Positions 40,828 through 49,112 of a stretch of 64,000 nt of DNA are shown one piece after another (positions within the stretch are counted from its first letter, which is position 1; each line of letters starts with the position of its first letter). A model generated the notes under the pieces. It was not told the origin of the DNA. It did not search any database and saw only the letters and a program-made list of their open reading frames with translations. A program made the position numbers and the translations under genes. The stretch lies in NCBI GenBank assembly GCA_049432165.1, contig JBMTDQ010000001.1:30048-94047 (forward strand), read 5' to 3'. The DNA comes from Casp-actino5 sp049432165. Its GTDB lineage: Bacteria > Actinomycetota > Acidimicrobiia > Acidimicrobiales > Ilumatobacteraceae.

Positions 40828-41517
40828 TTACTGGTTTCGCTCTGCTGCGAGCGACGCTTCGAAGGTACGGGCCTCATCCCAACGCCCCTCTGCGAAACGT
40901 TTCGCCTGAGCGGACCACGTTGACGGGTCATGGCGTGCATACCGAGCACCTGCATCTGCGAGCATCGACCGCAGCGTCTCTGGCTCTGCCCGAGCTAGAT
41001 CCCACCAAGTGCGTATCCCTACACCGTGACACAGACCCTCAATTGCAGGCCCGATTCCGACCACTGCCTTTAGGTCGTCCTGCACCAGACGACGTCCGAG
41101 CACTGCCGATCCAAGAGCAACATCCGGGCGCGAATCAATGCTCTCTTCAACCGACAATTCTTGTTGCGACTGCATGTGCGGCTCATCATCGACACCGTCA
41201 GATCGTGGCTCATCCGAACCATCATCTGTACGAGTCGCATCGTCGGTGTTATCGACCTCGGTGACGGGAGCCATGAGGCGTGCTTTCATTGATTCAACTT
41301 CGGCCTGCAGGGCATCGCGTTCCTCAGCGACACGTCCGAGCGTTGTCGCTCGCTCGCGAAGTTCTGCCATCTCTTGTTCAAGGTCATGTTGAACTTGCTT
41401 GCGAGCACGAGATACCTGCCGACTCGCTGAAGCGCTTCTCAGCACCCAGCCGACTACAAGACCAATCACTGCCGAAAGACCAAACCAGATGAAGCCAACG
41501 GTCAATGTGTACGGCAT
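40828..41517 (-). CDS. Membrane-anchored coiled-coil protein with C-terminal helix-hairpin-helix domain
   Basis: A 229-residue protein: one N-terminal membrane helix (about 6-26), a coiled coil (about 35-80), an acidic linker (about 85-130) and a C-terminal helix-hairpin-helix-like domain, DDLKAVVGIGPAIEGLCHG then VGIRTWWDLARAE. That domain is like those in bacterial proteins annotated as 5' flap endonuclease- or LSU L21p-like; DNA or protein binding is possible. GGAAAGG lies about 10 nt before the ATG. Function unknown. Confidence 0.72.
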   Translation of the reverse strand: MPYTLTVGFIWFGLSAVIGLVVGWVLRSASASRQVSRARKQVQHDLEQEMAELRERATTLGRVAEERDALQAEVESMKARLMAPVTEVDNTDDATRTDDGSDEPRSDGVDDEPHMQSQQELSVEESIDSRPDVALGSAVLGRRLVQDDLKAVVGIGPAIEGLCHGVGIRTWWDLARAEPETLRSMLADAGARYARHDPSTWSAQAKRFAEGRWDEARTFEASLAAERNQ

Positions 41518-41560
41518 CGATTCAGCACCTTTCCAAACGGCATTTCGAAAACGACACCAC

Positions 41561-43078
41561 TCACGCTACCGACACGACGATTTCCACACGTCGGCTGAGC
41601 ACTTTGTCTTCAACTCCCTCAACGATGATGGGCTCAGCCGATCCGACTCCTTCTGAGCTCACAATTGATCTCTCCACGCCCTGAGCAATCAACGCATTCG
41701 CAACAGCAGCCGCCCTGTCGGCGCTGAGTTGAAGATTCGATGCAGGGACTCCATCGCTGTCGGTGTGACCCCTCACTACAACGTCAATTCCGGGGACACC
41801 GATCAGAAGAAGAGCGACGCGTTCGAGAACACTGTCACTTCCCCAGACGAATTCGGCTCTCCCCGATACAAAGCTCACTGGCGACCCAGCAAGTAGTTCA
41901 GCAATTTCGTCGTTGAGGGCGTCAACTTCGCCCTCAGTGACAGGCAGTTGGGGGGCAAGCAGGACTTCTGCGCTGACTGAACGAGCGACAGCCTCCATTG
42001 CAGCGGCCCGGGTTTCATCGAGGTAGATGCCGTTGATGCTGATACCTGATTCTGAAACCGTAAGTTCGCCCGTGTCGAGGGTGTCGAGCATTGCGGTCAG
42101 GATGCGTTGTACCGCACCCACTGAAATCACCTCGGTAAAGAGGTCGAAAGTATCCACATCGACTGTTGGTCTGATCCCTGGTTCAAAGGATCGACCAGAT
42201 TTCTCTGCTAGGTCGGACATCAAGCTGAGAACGTCATCGCTCAGGCTTGCACCCGACGCTTCAACAACGCCACTCGAGAGACTGACCTTAAGAAGTGGAA
42301 GCACGCCGGTTCCATCTGCCTGCAGCACCGTATCGATGAGCCAAATTTGACGCCCTCCAACCTCCAGGACCTCGATGACTTGGGCATATCCATCAATCGT
42401 TGTGACTCCTTCGATCACTTCCACTCTGCTCGACTCAACCGAATCGAGCATGTGAATGTTGACGAGCGCAATTGTCGACGCCGACTCACTCTCGATTTCT
42501 GCCAACAAGTCGGCACCAAGTTGATCAAATGCCCCATCTACGGGTGCGAGGAGCACTGTGATTCCACTTAGACGGTTCTCAAACCCGACCGAGGCCAATA
42601 GCCGTGACATCGTCGTCAACTCAGGGTCACTCTCAAGCACCGATACCAATAATTCATCATCATTGACCGGCAGTGCCTCGGTCGTTGTCGTTTCAGTCGA
42701 TGAGGAACCGAGTGTGGTCGTGGACCGAACAATGGTGGTCGTCGTTACAGGTGCCGCTGTGCTTGACCCATCAACTGTCGGGGCACGAAGGACACGGCAC
42801 GTGCGGTCAGCCACAATGGAATGAACGCCACGAACCGAAGCGAGGTCGGTAACCAGTTGAGCAGGAAACTCGACTGGAGCTGAACAAAAAACTGTTCCGT
42901 CTTGGCCTGAGAAACTGATCCCATTCACCAACGGCTCAACCTCAATCGCACGTTCGAGGGTTCGAGCTTCTAGGTCTCGTTCAATTGAGGAGACGTAGAA
43001 CGGGGCTCCTGCAACAAACAGTGCCGCAGCAGAGATGATGGCAAGAGCGAATGTTTTGCGAGATGGTGTGGGTGTCAG
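41561..43078 (-). CDS. Exported FAS1-like and OmpA-domain protein with apparent CTG start
   Basis: A 505-residue cell-envelope protein. The order is: signal or anchor helix (about 10-30), a short BON-like region with two Cys, a Thr-rich linker (about 105-140), a fasciclin-like FAS1 domain (about 145-265, ITVLLAPVDGAFDQLGA, IWLIDTVLQADG), a middle region, and a C-terminal OmpA peptidoglycan-binding domain (RGHTDSDGVPASNLQLSADR). The frame is open upstream of TTG 42931 through the signal helix but holds no ATG, GTG or TTG before the in-frame stop. CTG 43078 forms CTGA with the hesB stop, the same geometry as the ATGA/GTGA overlaps nearby, so I place the start there. TTG 42931 would remove the export signal. 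Confidence 0.72.
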   Translation of the reverse strand: MTPTPSRKTFALAIISAAALFVAGAPFYVSSIERDLEARTLERAIEVEPLVNGISFSGQDGTVFCSAPVEFPAQLVTDLASVRGVHSIVADRTCRVLRAPTVDGSSTAAPVTTTTIVRSTTTLGSSSTETTTTEALPVNDDELLVSVLESDPELTTMSRLLASVGFENRLSGITVLLAPVDGAFDQLGADLLAEIESESASTIALVNIHMLDSVESSRVEVIEGVTTIDGYAQVIEVLEVGGRQIWLIDTVLQADGTGVLPLLKVSLSSGVVEASGASLSDDVLSLMSDLAEKSGRSFEPGIRPTVDVDTFDLFTEVISVGAVQRILTAMLDTLDTGELTVSESGISINGIYLDETRAAAMEAVARSVSAEVLLAPQLPVTEGEVDALNDEIAELLAGSPVSFVSGRAEFVWGSDSVLERVALLLIGVPGIDVVVRGHTDSDGVPASNLQLSADRAAAVANALIAQGVERSIVSSEGVGSAEPIIVEGVEDKVLSRRVEIVVSVA

Positions 43079-43407
43079 GAGAAGCTCTGCCCGCAGCCAC
43101 AGGTGCGGCTTGCGTTTGGATTCGTAATTGCGAATCCTGACTGGTCAAGCCCATCTTTGTAGTCGAGTGTCGCCCCGACGAGGAGTTGCGCCGATGCAGG
43201 GTCGACAACAACTTTCACTTCACGAAGTTCTTGGCCAAAGGTTGCTTGCTCATCATCAGAGGCAACATCACCATCAAAAAACATCTCGTAGGAGAATCCG
43301 CTGCAGCCACCAGGGCGCACGGCAACACGAAGAGCGAGTTCTTCCGCTCCCTCGCTATCGAGAAGATCTCGGACTTTTGAAGCTGCTGTGTCGGTAAGCG
43401 TGATCAT
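43075..43407 (-). CDS. HesB/IscA/ErpA-type iron-sulfur cluster carrier
   Basis: A 110-residue A-type carrier that delivers Fe-S clusters to apoproteins. The three conserved Cys are in RPGGCSGFSYEMFF and, at the C-terminus, ASRTCGCGQSF. It opens ITLTDTAASKVRDLL. SD AGGAGGT is 5 nt before the ATG. Divergent from the Mrp-type scaffold gene, which points to a small Fe-S handling group. Confidence 0.95.
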   Translation of the reverse strand: MITLTDTAASKVRDLLDSEGAEELALRVAVRPGGCSGFSYEMFFDGDVASDDEQATFGQELREVKVVVDPASAQLLVGATLDYKDGLDQSGFAITNPNASRTCGCGQSFS

Positions 43408-43480
43408 GATGAACCTCCTGGACTAATCAAATTGTATACGTCAAGGAGACCCGAAGGCCACTCATGGCTAGTCTGAGGAC

Positions 43481-44716
43481 ATGTCGGCTGAACGTGCGGC
43501 ACCGCCAACCATTGAAGAAGTGACCGAGGTGTTGTCGACGGTGATCGATCCAGAACTCGGAAGCGATGTTGTTTCGCTTGGAATGATTCCGCGTACCGAA
43601 GTCTCACCTGAGGGGCGGGTTGTGGTTGAAGTTCGACTCACCATTTCAGGATGTCCAATGCGGGCCGAGATCAAGAAGATGGTCGAGCAACGGCTTCTTG
43701 TTCACCCCGGAGTAACAGACGTTCGTCTCGAATGGTCAGAAATGGACTCCGATGAGCGTTCTGCTGCGATGTCGACCGCTCGAGCAGCGGCTCGAGATCG
43801 TGCTCCTGAAACCGCAATCGGGCAGCGCTGTCAGGTGCTTGCAATCTCGAGCGGCAAAGGAGGGGTTGGTAAAAGCTCTGTCACCGTCAACCTCGCTGCC
43901 GGACTCGCAGAGCAGGGTTTCACCGTTGGAGTTCTCGATGCCGATATCTGGGGATTCTCTGTTCCTCGCTTGCTTGGCATGAGCGATCGCCTTGACGCAA
44001 CCGAAGTTGATGGTCGGCCGCGCATCGTTCCGAATCGCCGACAGGTCGGAAGCGGAGTGCTCGAGGTGGTTTCGACCGGGTTCTTAGTTGAGGAGTCCAC
44101 AGCTCTCATGTGGCGCGGCTTAATGCTGACGAAGGCTGTTGAACAATTTCTTCGAGATGTGGCCTGGGGTGATCTCGACTACCTGCTCATCGACATGCCT
44201 CCGGGGACTGGTGATGTCCAGATGGGTCTCGCTCGTCTCCTTCCACGAACCTCACTTCTGGTCGTCACGACTCCGGCAACTGCTGCTCAACGTGTGGCAC
44301 AACGTGCTGCCGATATGGCTCAGCGGTCGTTCCTCCCAGTTTTGGGCGTCATCGAGAATATGAGCGGGTTCATCTGTGAGCATGGAGACTTCCACCCCGT
44401 ATTTGGGGAAGGGGGAGGTCAGTCCCTTGCAGATGCCATCGACGTTCCCCTGCTCGGCTCCATTCCGATCGAAGCGTCGGTATCAGCAGGTGGCGACAAC
44501 GGTGAGCCTGTCATCCTCAGTGGGTTGGGATCAGCGGCAGCCGCACTGCGATCGATCGTTGATCAAATCGTGGGCAGTGTCGCACCACCAATGGGTGCTG
44601 ATGAGCAGCTTGATGGCTGTGCCACGAAGATCCTCGCCGCCTTTGACGACGCCTTTGCTGCTGAAGATCAGCGGAATCTGGCAAACACAAATTCTGGGAG
44701 CGGCACCGAGTCGTAG
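43481..44716 (+). CDS. mrp: Mrp/ApbC-family Fe-S cluster carrier ATPase
   Basis: A 411-residue P-loop ATPase that binds and transfers [4Fe-4S] clusters. An N-terminal MIP18/PaaD-like domain (about 10-90; VIDPELGSDVVSLGM, SGCPMRAEIKKMV) is followed by the deviant Walker A SSGKGGVGKSSVTVNLA and LIDMPPGTGDVQMGL. The usual bridging C-x-x-C reads FICEHGDFHPVFGEGG: the first Cys is present but the second is Gly, so cluster binding must differ. TAGTCT (43469-43474) is 6 nt before the ATG. The end overlaps the convergent Nudix gene by 49 bp. Confidence 0.92.
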   Translation: MSAERAAPPTIEEVTEVLSTVIDPELGSDVVSLGMIPRTEVSPEGRVVVEVRLTISGCPMRAEIKKMVEQRLLVHPGVTDVRLEWSEMDSDERSAAMSTARAAARDRAPETAIGQRCQVLAISSGKGGVGKSSVTVNLAAGLAEQGFTVGVLDADIWGFSVPRLLGMSDRLDATEVDGRPRIVPNRRQVGSGVLEVVSTGFLVEESTALMWRGLMLTKAVEQFLRDVAWGDLDYLLIDMPPGTGDVQMGLARLLPRTSLLVVTTPATAAQRVAQRAADMAQRSFLPVLGVIENMSGFICEHGDFHPVFGEGGGQSLADAIDVPLLGSIPIEASVSAGGDNGEPVILSGLGSAAAALRSIVDQIVGSVAPPMGADEQLDGCATKILAAFDDAFAAEDQRNLANTNSGSGTES

Positions 44717-45552
44717 TCGGCATCTCCAGGTACGGCGATTCCAACCACATTTCCATCTGCGTCAGTCTTCATCCGAGGCAGGATTGTTGGTGGAAGACCC
44801 ATCGCCTCACCCCCTGCGAGCGCTGCATCCGCAGACTCAAATTGGCTCAGCCATTCGAGATTTGCGACGGTCGGAGGGAACATCTGCAGCTCGCCATCTT
44901 CCCATCGCTTCAGTGCGTCCTGTGGTCGAACCCACAAACTATCGATCGTCTCTCCTCCATCATGCAGAGGCTCCTGCACCTCGGGAGCCCGGGCCAGAAG
45001 GAATCGGGTATCAAATCGACGACCTTCTCCTACAGGTGTTATCCAGTGGCTGACGAATCCGATGACATCGGTGACCAATCGGAGATCATGACGCGCGCAT
45101 AACTCTGAAAGCGACTCTGTTCCTTGATGGATCGCTTCCCGTGCCTCGCTCATCGGCCCAACAATGTCCCCTTCGAACCTGATCATCTCGGTCTCGGTTG
45201 AGCGTCGGGCAAGCAGAACTCCGGCTTCTTCGAAGCTTTCGCGAATTGCAGCGACGATCCAAGCGAGGCCACCACTTTCGAGGCCGAGCCGTGCAGAGGC
45301 TTGTGCGTCGTCAAGCCCGTCACAGATTGCTTCGAGTTCGTCAGCGTGGTCATCTCCGTCGACTTTCCCACCTGGAAACACATATTGACCGCCGGCAAAT
45401 GCCGCCGAGAGTGTTCGGCGCAGCATGAATACTTCCGGTCCATCAGCACCATCGCGCACCAACATGACGGTGGCAGCAGGACGAACCGGGATATCTGCGG
45501 CGCGTGGTCGTTCAGGTTGGTCCGGTGTTGCTGATGCGGTGTCGCTGGCCAT
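44668..45552 (-). CDS. Nudix hydrolase, NUDT19/CoA-type
   Basis: A 294-residue Nudix protein. A split Nudix box is seen: FPGGKVDGDD, then after a 40-residue insertion AAIRESFEEAGVLL (the R-E-x-x-E-E core). The large insertion and length match the NUDT19/NUDT7-like branch that hydrolyses CoA or acyl-CoA, but the substrate is not certain. TACGGT (45559-45564, this strand) is 6 nt before the ATG. The 3' end overlaps mrp. Confidence 0.86.
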   Translation of the reverse strand: MASDTASATPDQPERPRAADIPVRPAATVMLVRDGADGPEVFMLRRTLSAAFAGGQYVFPGGKVDGDDHADELEAICDGLDDAQASARLGLESGGLAWIVAAIRESFEEAGVLLARRSTETEMIRFEGDIVGPMSEAREAIHQGTESLSELCARHDLRLVTDVIGFVSHWITPVGEGRRFDTRFLLARAPEVQEPLHDGGETIDSLWVRPQDALKRWEDGELQMFPPTVANLEWLSQFESADAALAGGEAMGLPPTILPRMKTDADGNVVGIAVPGDADYDSVPLPEFVFARFR

Positions 45553-45590
45553 ACGTCGACCGTACTTCGCTGCTCACGGTTCTACCGAGG

Positions 45591-46445
45591 TCAGACGTCG
45601 CCACCGTCATCACCGGCAGGCTCCGGGTCTCGGCCAAGGCGGGCGTACGTCGCTGATGCGATCACAATTGCCCCAAGCACGACAGCAACAATTTGCCAAT
45701 TGTTGTTCAAATTGGTGATGACACGGCGCTGGAATTGTTCGACAGCAACCGTGATCGGGTCGCTGTCACCGTTGACGTCGACCACCCAGAAGTAGTACGC
45801 AAGATACAGACCCGACAACACCACGAAGATTCCAGCGATCGTTTCAACTCGGTGCATGCCTCGCCGTAACACTCCCAACAATCCGATTTTGGCAACCGCA
45901 AGTGAGACCGTTAACGCCGTAATCAACAATCCCATCCCGGCGGCATACGCAGCGACATTCCCAAGCGCCCCAACAAACCCATTGCTCCGAACAGCAATCA
46001 ACGTCGGTAAGAACAGCCCAATCGTGCAACCCAGTGATGCGACGGCGTAAGCAATTCCAAAGAGGAACATCGAGCGCACCCCGCGATCGCGACCGCCCAC
46101 ATCAAGGCGTGGCAGCGCAAGCCCAACTCCACGACCCATCAGCATCGCAATTCCAAGGATCACAAGGCCGACTGCAATCACAATTGTTGCGTAGCGGGCA
46201 TTTTGCTGAATCCATGAGGTGAAGTTGTAGGTCACGAGACCAACAATGATGAATACCGACATGAACCCGGCCGTGAGTGCCGAACTCACCAACAACGCCC
46301 GTCGGATACTCGCCCGCCGGACTCCGAGGCCAGACGACACCTCAGAAGTGTCAGCCCCAAGAAAAAACATAAGGTAGGTCGGCAACAGCACAAACCCACA
46401 AGGGTTAACTGCGGCAACAAGCCCTCTCAAGAACGACAGCGTCAT
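45591..46445 (-). CDS. ccdA: CcdA-family thiol-disulfide transporter, cytochrome c biogenesis
   Basis: A 284-residue membrane protein with about seven helices. The two redox Cys of CcdA/DsbD are in AAVNPCGFVLLPTYLMFF and ASLGCTIGLFLPTL. It carries reducing equivalents from cytoplasmic thioredoxin to outer-face thioredoxin-like proteins. The ATG overlaps the stop of the TlpA/ResA-like gene (ATGA), which should be its partner. The final 50 residues form an extra helix near the C-terminus. No other ccs or ccm gene is in the window. Confidence 0.9.
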   Translation of the reverse strand: MTLSFLRGLVAAVNPCGFVLLPTYLMFFLGADTSEVSSGLGVRRASIRRALLVSSALTAGFMSVFIIVGLVTYNFTSWIQQNARYATIVIAVGLVILGIAMLMGRGVGLALPRLDVGGRDRGVRSMFLFGIAYAVASLGCTIGLFLPTLIAVRSNGFVGALGNVAAYAAGMGLLITALTVSLAVAKIGLLGVLRRGMHRVETIAGIFVVLSGLYLAYYFWVVDVNGDSDPITVAVEQFQRRVITNLNNNWQIVAVVLGAIVIASATYARLGRDPEPAGDDGGDV

Positions 46446-47041
46446 ATATCAGCGCCTTCGACAAGACCAAAATACGTACCGATCGCTGCGGTCAGCTCAT
46501 CCGCCGTGAGAACTCCGGCATCCCCAAGAATTTGGCCCTGGGCATTCACGAACACGGTGTATGGAAAGCCGACGGTGCCGAGGGCATCGGTGAGTTCGGC
46601 GAGCGGGTCTCGGTAGAGGTCGTATGTGACTCCCATCTGAGCAGCGAAGTCCGTCATTGCCTCAGAAGAATCAACAGGGTTAATCCCGACGAAGACGACG
46701 TCGTCTCCGAATCGATCATTGACTGCAGCAAAATCTGGCATCTCGCGACGACACGGAGGACACGCCGCGAACCACAGATTCACCACCATTGGCTTCCCGA
46801 TCAGGTCCGACGAGTTCACGGTGCTCCCGTCAACATCAACGATGTCAACCGATGGAAAGAACGCCCGGGTAATGACTTCGCCTGCCTCTGAAAGCTGATA
46901 TTCACCTGGGTTCGTGAGCACTGCATCGACGTCATCGTCGACGATGGCATCGCGAACCTCTGGTGCGCCAACCGCCACGAGCCCCACCATCACGATGCCC
47001 ATCGCAAGTGCGAAGAGACGTAGGCGGGTGGACCGGTTCAC
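46442..47041 (-). CDS. TlpA/ResA-like membrane-anchored thioredoxin
   Basis: A 199-residue protein with an N-terminal signal/anchor helix (about 8-26) and a thioredoxin-fold domain having active site WFAACPPCRREMPDF and cis-Pro loop GTVGFPYTVFVN. With CcdA it should keep cytochrome c heme-binding Cys or copper sites reduced outside the membrane. TAGTCT (47048-47053, this strand) is 6 nt before the GTG start. It is a second TlpA protein in the window, without the long Ser/Thr linker of the first. Confidence 0.9.
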   Translation of the reverse strand: MNRSTRLRLFALAMGIVMVGLVAVGAPEVRDAIVDDDVDAVLTNPGEYQLSEAGEVITRAFFPSVDIVDVDGSTVNSSDLIGKPMVVNLWFAACPPCRREMPDFAAVNDRFGDDVVFVGINPVDSSEAMTDFAAQMGVTYDLYRDPLAELTDALGTVGFPYTVFVNAQGQILGDAGVLTADELTAAIGTYFGLVEGADI

Positions 47042-47053
47042 CCTGACAGACTA

Positions 47054-47395
47054 TTAGGCAACGAGGTGCGGTGGCACGGGAACTTCATCAACCACAAGTG
47101 CGTCTCTCTTCACTTTTGTTGGGCGTCCCCGCCGAGGCCGGTCCTCAACAATGACTCCGTCCATCAGGAGCTGTCCACCCCATACGCCATACGTCTCGCC
47201 TCGTTGAAGCGCTCCGCTTAAGCAATCGTCAGCCAAGCGACATCGACTGCAGATTGCTTTTGCTCTGGCGAGTTCGTGTGCGTGATCTGAGAAGAACAGG
47301 TAAGCAAGCCCACCTTCTCCATCTGAACAGCGTGCACGGTCAAGCTGTAACGGTGTGGTGTCTGGAAACTCTGGAATGTCAATCTGAATGCTCAT
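47054..47395 (-). CDS. WhiB-family Fe-S regulator, WhiB7-like
   Basis: A 113-residue Wbl protein that binds a [4Fe-4S] cluster and works with the sigma factor at promoters. Four Cys lie in ARCSDGEGG and AICSRCRLADDC; the turn motif is YGVWGGQLLMDG; the tail RPRRGRPTKVKRD contains an AT-hook core RGRP as in WhiB7, the intrinsic antibiotic-resistance regulator. Members with RGRP tails may have other roles. ATG 47395 gives the family-typical N-terminus. An A-rich tract upstream (47432-47444 read on this strand) resembles the AT-rich element of WhiB7 promoters, only weakly. Confidence 0.86.
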   Translation of the reverse strand: MSIQIDIPEFPDTTPLQLDRARCSDGEGGLAYLFFSDHAHELARAKAICSRCRLADDCLSGALQRGETYGVWGGQLLMDGVIVEDRPRRGRPTKVKRDALVVDEVPVPPHLVA

Positions 47396-47435
47396 GCCTG
47401 TTAAGAGCACGAACATTCAGATAACTCGCACTTTT

Positions 47436-48410
47436 TTACATTTTCAGCAAGATTTTCCCAACGTTTGCATCTGCCTCCATGTGGCGGTGAGCATCAGCGA
47501 TGTCATTGAGATCAAACGTCGTATCAATGACTGGCTTCATGTCGCCAGATTCAAACCGGGGCAGCATCTGTGCGGCAAAGCCCTGCACAGCAGCAATCTT
47601 TTGCTCAATCGGCCGATTGCGCAGCGTGGTGCCGATCCATGTCGCCCGTTTGGCGAGAATCAGCCCCGTGGTGATTGACGATGCTGCCCCTCCCATCAGC
47701 CCTACCTGCATGATGGTGCCCTGCGAGGCGAGCGCTCGAAGGTTTCTGTCTGATTCTTCTCCGCCAATGACATCAAGGATCACGTTCATACCTTGCGGGA
47801 CTGCTTCCTGCAGATCTGACAGCCAATCCGATGGGGACCGCTCAATCACCAAGTCGGCTCCAAGGGCCCGGCAAGCATCGGCCTTACGGGCCGAACAGGT
47901 CACCGCGATGTGTGCACCAATCGATTTTGCAATTTGAATCGCTGCGGTGCCGACACCACTTGCGCCGGCATGCACGAGAGCCCATGCTCCAGATGTGAGC
48001 CCACCTTGCGCAATGAGTGCATCCCATGCGGTCAGAAACACCTCAGGGATTCCTGCCATCTCCTCGTCGGCAACTGCTGTCGGAACGGGCATCGCCATCC
48101 GTTCGTGCGTTATCACCATTTCGGCATTACATGCACCTGCCTCGATTCCCATCACTCGATCGCCTACCGACCAGCGGGTGACGCGAGACCCAACCGATTC
48201 GACAAACCCGGCATATTCGAGACCGAGAATTTCGTGTTCACGCTTGATCGGATCGGGATAGCCACCTTGACGTTGCAACGTGTCTGCTCGATTACATGCG
48301 CTATACGACACGGCGACACGAATCTCATCTGGCCCAGGAATCGGATCGGGGACATCCTTCACCACAATGGCGTCTGGTCCCCCGTACTGTTCTACAACTG
48401 CTGCTCGCAT
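47436..48410 (-). CDS. NAD(P)H:quinone oxidoreductase, PIG3/Qor-like (MDR superfamily)
   Basis: A 324-residue zinc-free medium-chain reductase. It opens MRAAVVEQYGGPDAIVVKDV; the substrate domain has CNRADTLQRQGGYP and ILGLEYAGFVESVG; nucleotide binding is VHAGASGVGTAAIQIAK, and the NADPH-type loop reads TCSARKADACRALG. It reduces quinones or enones with NADPH. ATG 48410 matches the family start; no ribosome site or TANNNT box is evident. It ends 40 bp before the WhiB gene on the same strand; oxidative stress could link the two, which is inference. Confidence 0.88.
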   Translation of the reverse strand: MRAAVVEQYGGPDAIVVKDVPDPIPGPDEIRVAVSYSACNRADTLQRQGGYPDPIKREHEILGLEYAGFVESVGSRVTRWSVGDRVMGIEAGACNAEMVITHERMAMPVPTAVADEEMAGIPEVFLTAWDALIAQGGLTSGAWALVHAGASGVGTAAIQIAKSIGAHIAVTCSARKADACRALGADLVIERSPSDWLSDLQEAVPQGMNVILDVIGGEESDRNLRALASQGTIMQVGLMGGAASSITTGLILAKRATWIGTTLRNRPIEQKIAAVQGFAAQMLPRFESGDMKPVIDTTFDLNDIADAHRHMEADANVGKILLKM

Positions 48411-48450
48411 GTGACGAGTGTCGTCGGCGGAACACCCCCGCGTCAATCGT

Positions 48451-49026
48451 TCAAGACTGAGAATTTAACTTCAGAGCTTCAGCGACCTCTTCAGGAGAGC
48501 GAAAGACGACCTGCTGATAGTGCTGCAACTCAGCAACACTCTCTTTGATGTCATCGAGTGCTCGATGCGAATTTGGCTTCCACGGCCGTCGTGCATTTGC
48601 CTCTGGATACCAACGACGCACCAATTCTTTGATACTCGATACGTCGACGCTGCGGTAGTGGAGGTAGTTCTCAATCTCGGGGAGATAGCGAGCGAGAAAC
48701 CGGCGGTCAGTTCCGATTGAGTTTCCACATAGTGGAACGGTTCCGGCTTCGGGGCAATGCTCTTTGATGAAGTCAAGTGTCTGCTGGCCGGCCTCTTCAA
48801 GAGTCAATGTTGACGCCGAGATTTGCTCAAGCAGGCCCGATTCTGTGTGCATCTTTGTCACAACTTCGTTCATGCGGCTCAGCACTTCATCAGGCTGGTG
48901 GATCACGAGATCGGGGCCTTCGGCAACGATATTCAAGTCATCGTCCGTGATGATCGTTGCGATCTCCACGATGACGTCACTCATGTGATCAAGTCCGGTC
49001 ATTTCGAGATCCATCCATACCAACAC
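48451..49026 (-). CDS. orn: Oligoribonuclease
   Basis: A 191-residue DEDDh 3'-5' exoribonuclease that finishes RNA decay and pGpG turnover. Motifs are VWMDLEMTGLD (D, E), PLCGNSIGTDRRFL (Exo II) and PNSHRALDDIKESV (H, D of Exo III). GTG 49026 begins VLVWMDLEMTG as in the family, and TAACAT (49034-49039, this strand) is 7 nt upstream, so the longer upstream frame is rejected. Divergent from the gamma-PGA hydrolase-like gene across 86 bp. Confidence 0.95.
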   Translation of the reverse strand: MLVWMDLEMTGLDHMSDVIVEIATIITDDDLNIVAEGPDLVIHQPDEVLSRMNEVVTKMHTESGLLEQISASTLTLEEAGQQTLDFIKEHCPEAGTVPLCGNSIGTDRRFLARYLPEIENYLHYRSVDVSSIKELVRRWYPEANARRPWKPNSHRALDDIKESVAELQHYQQVVFRSPEEVAEALKLNSQS

Positions 49027-49112
49027 GTCAATGATGTTACGCGCCAACAGCAACGTTCTGCAGATGTGAGATCCAGTCGGCACATTCGGCCACGATCTGG
49101 CACCATAGACGT

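Noticed and set aside
41561..42931. TTG 42931 as the start of the FAS1-OmpA gene
   Set aside because: This would delete an in-frame signal helix encoded immediately upstream and leave a domain-start in the middle of a conserved-looking segment; the CTGA overlap explains the data better.
47910..48548. A 212-codon plus-strand frame opposite the quinone oxidoreductase gene
   Set aside because: Cys/His-rich random-looking translation; the minus strand carries a complete MDR-family protein.
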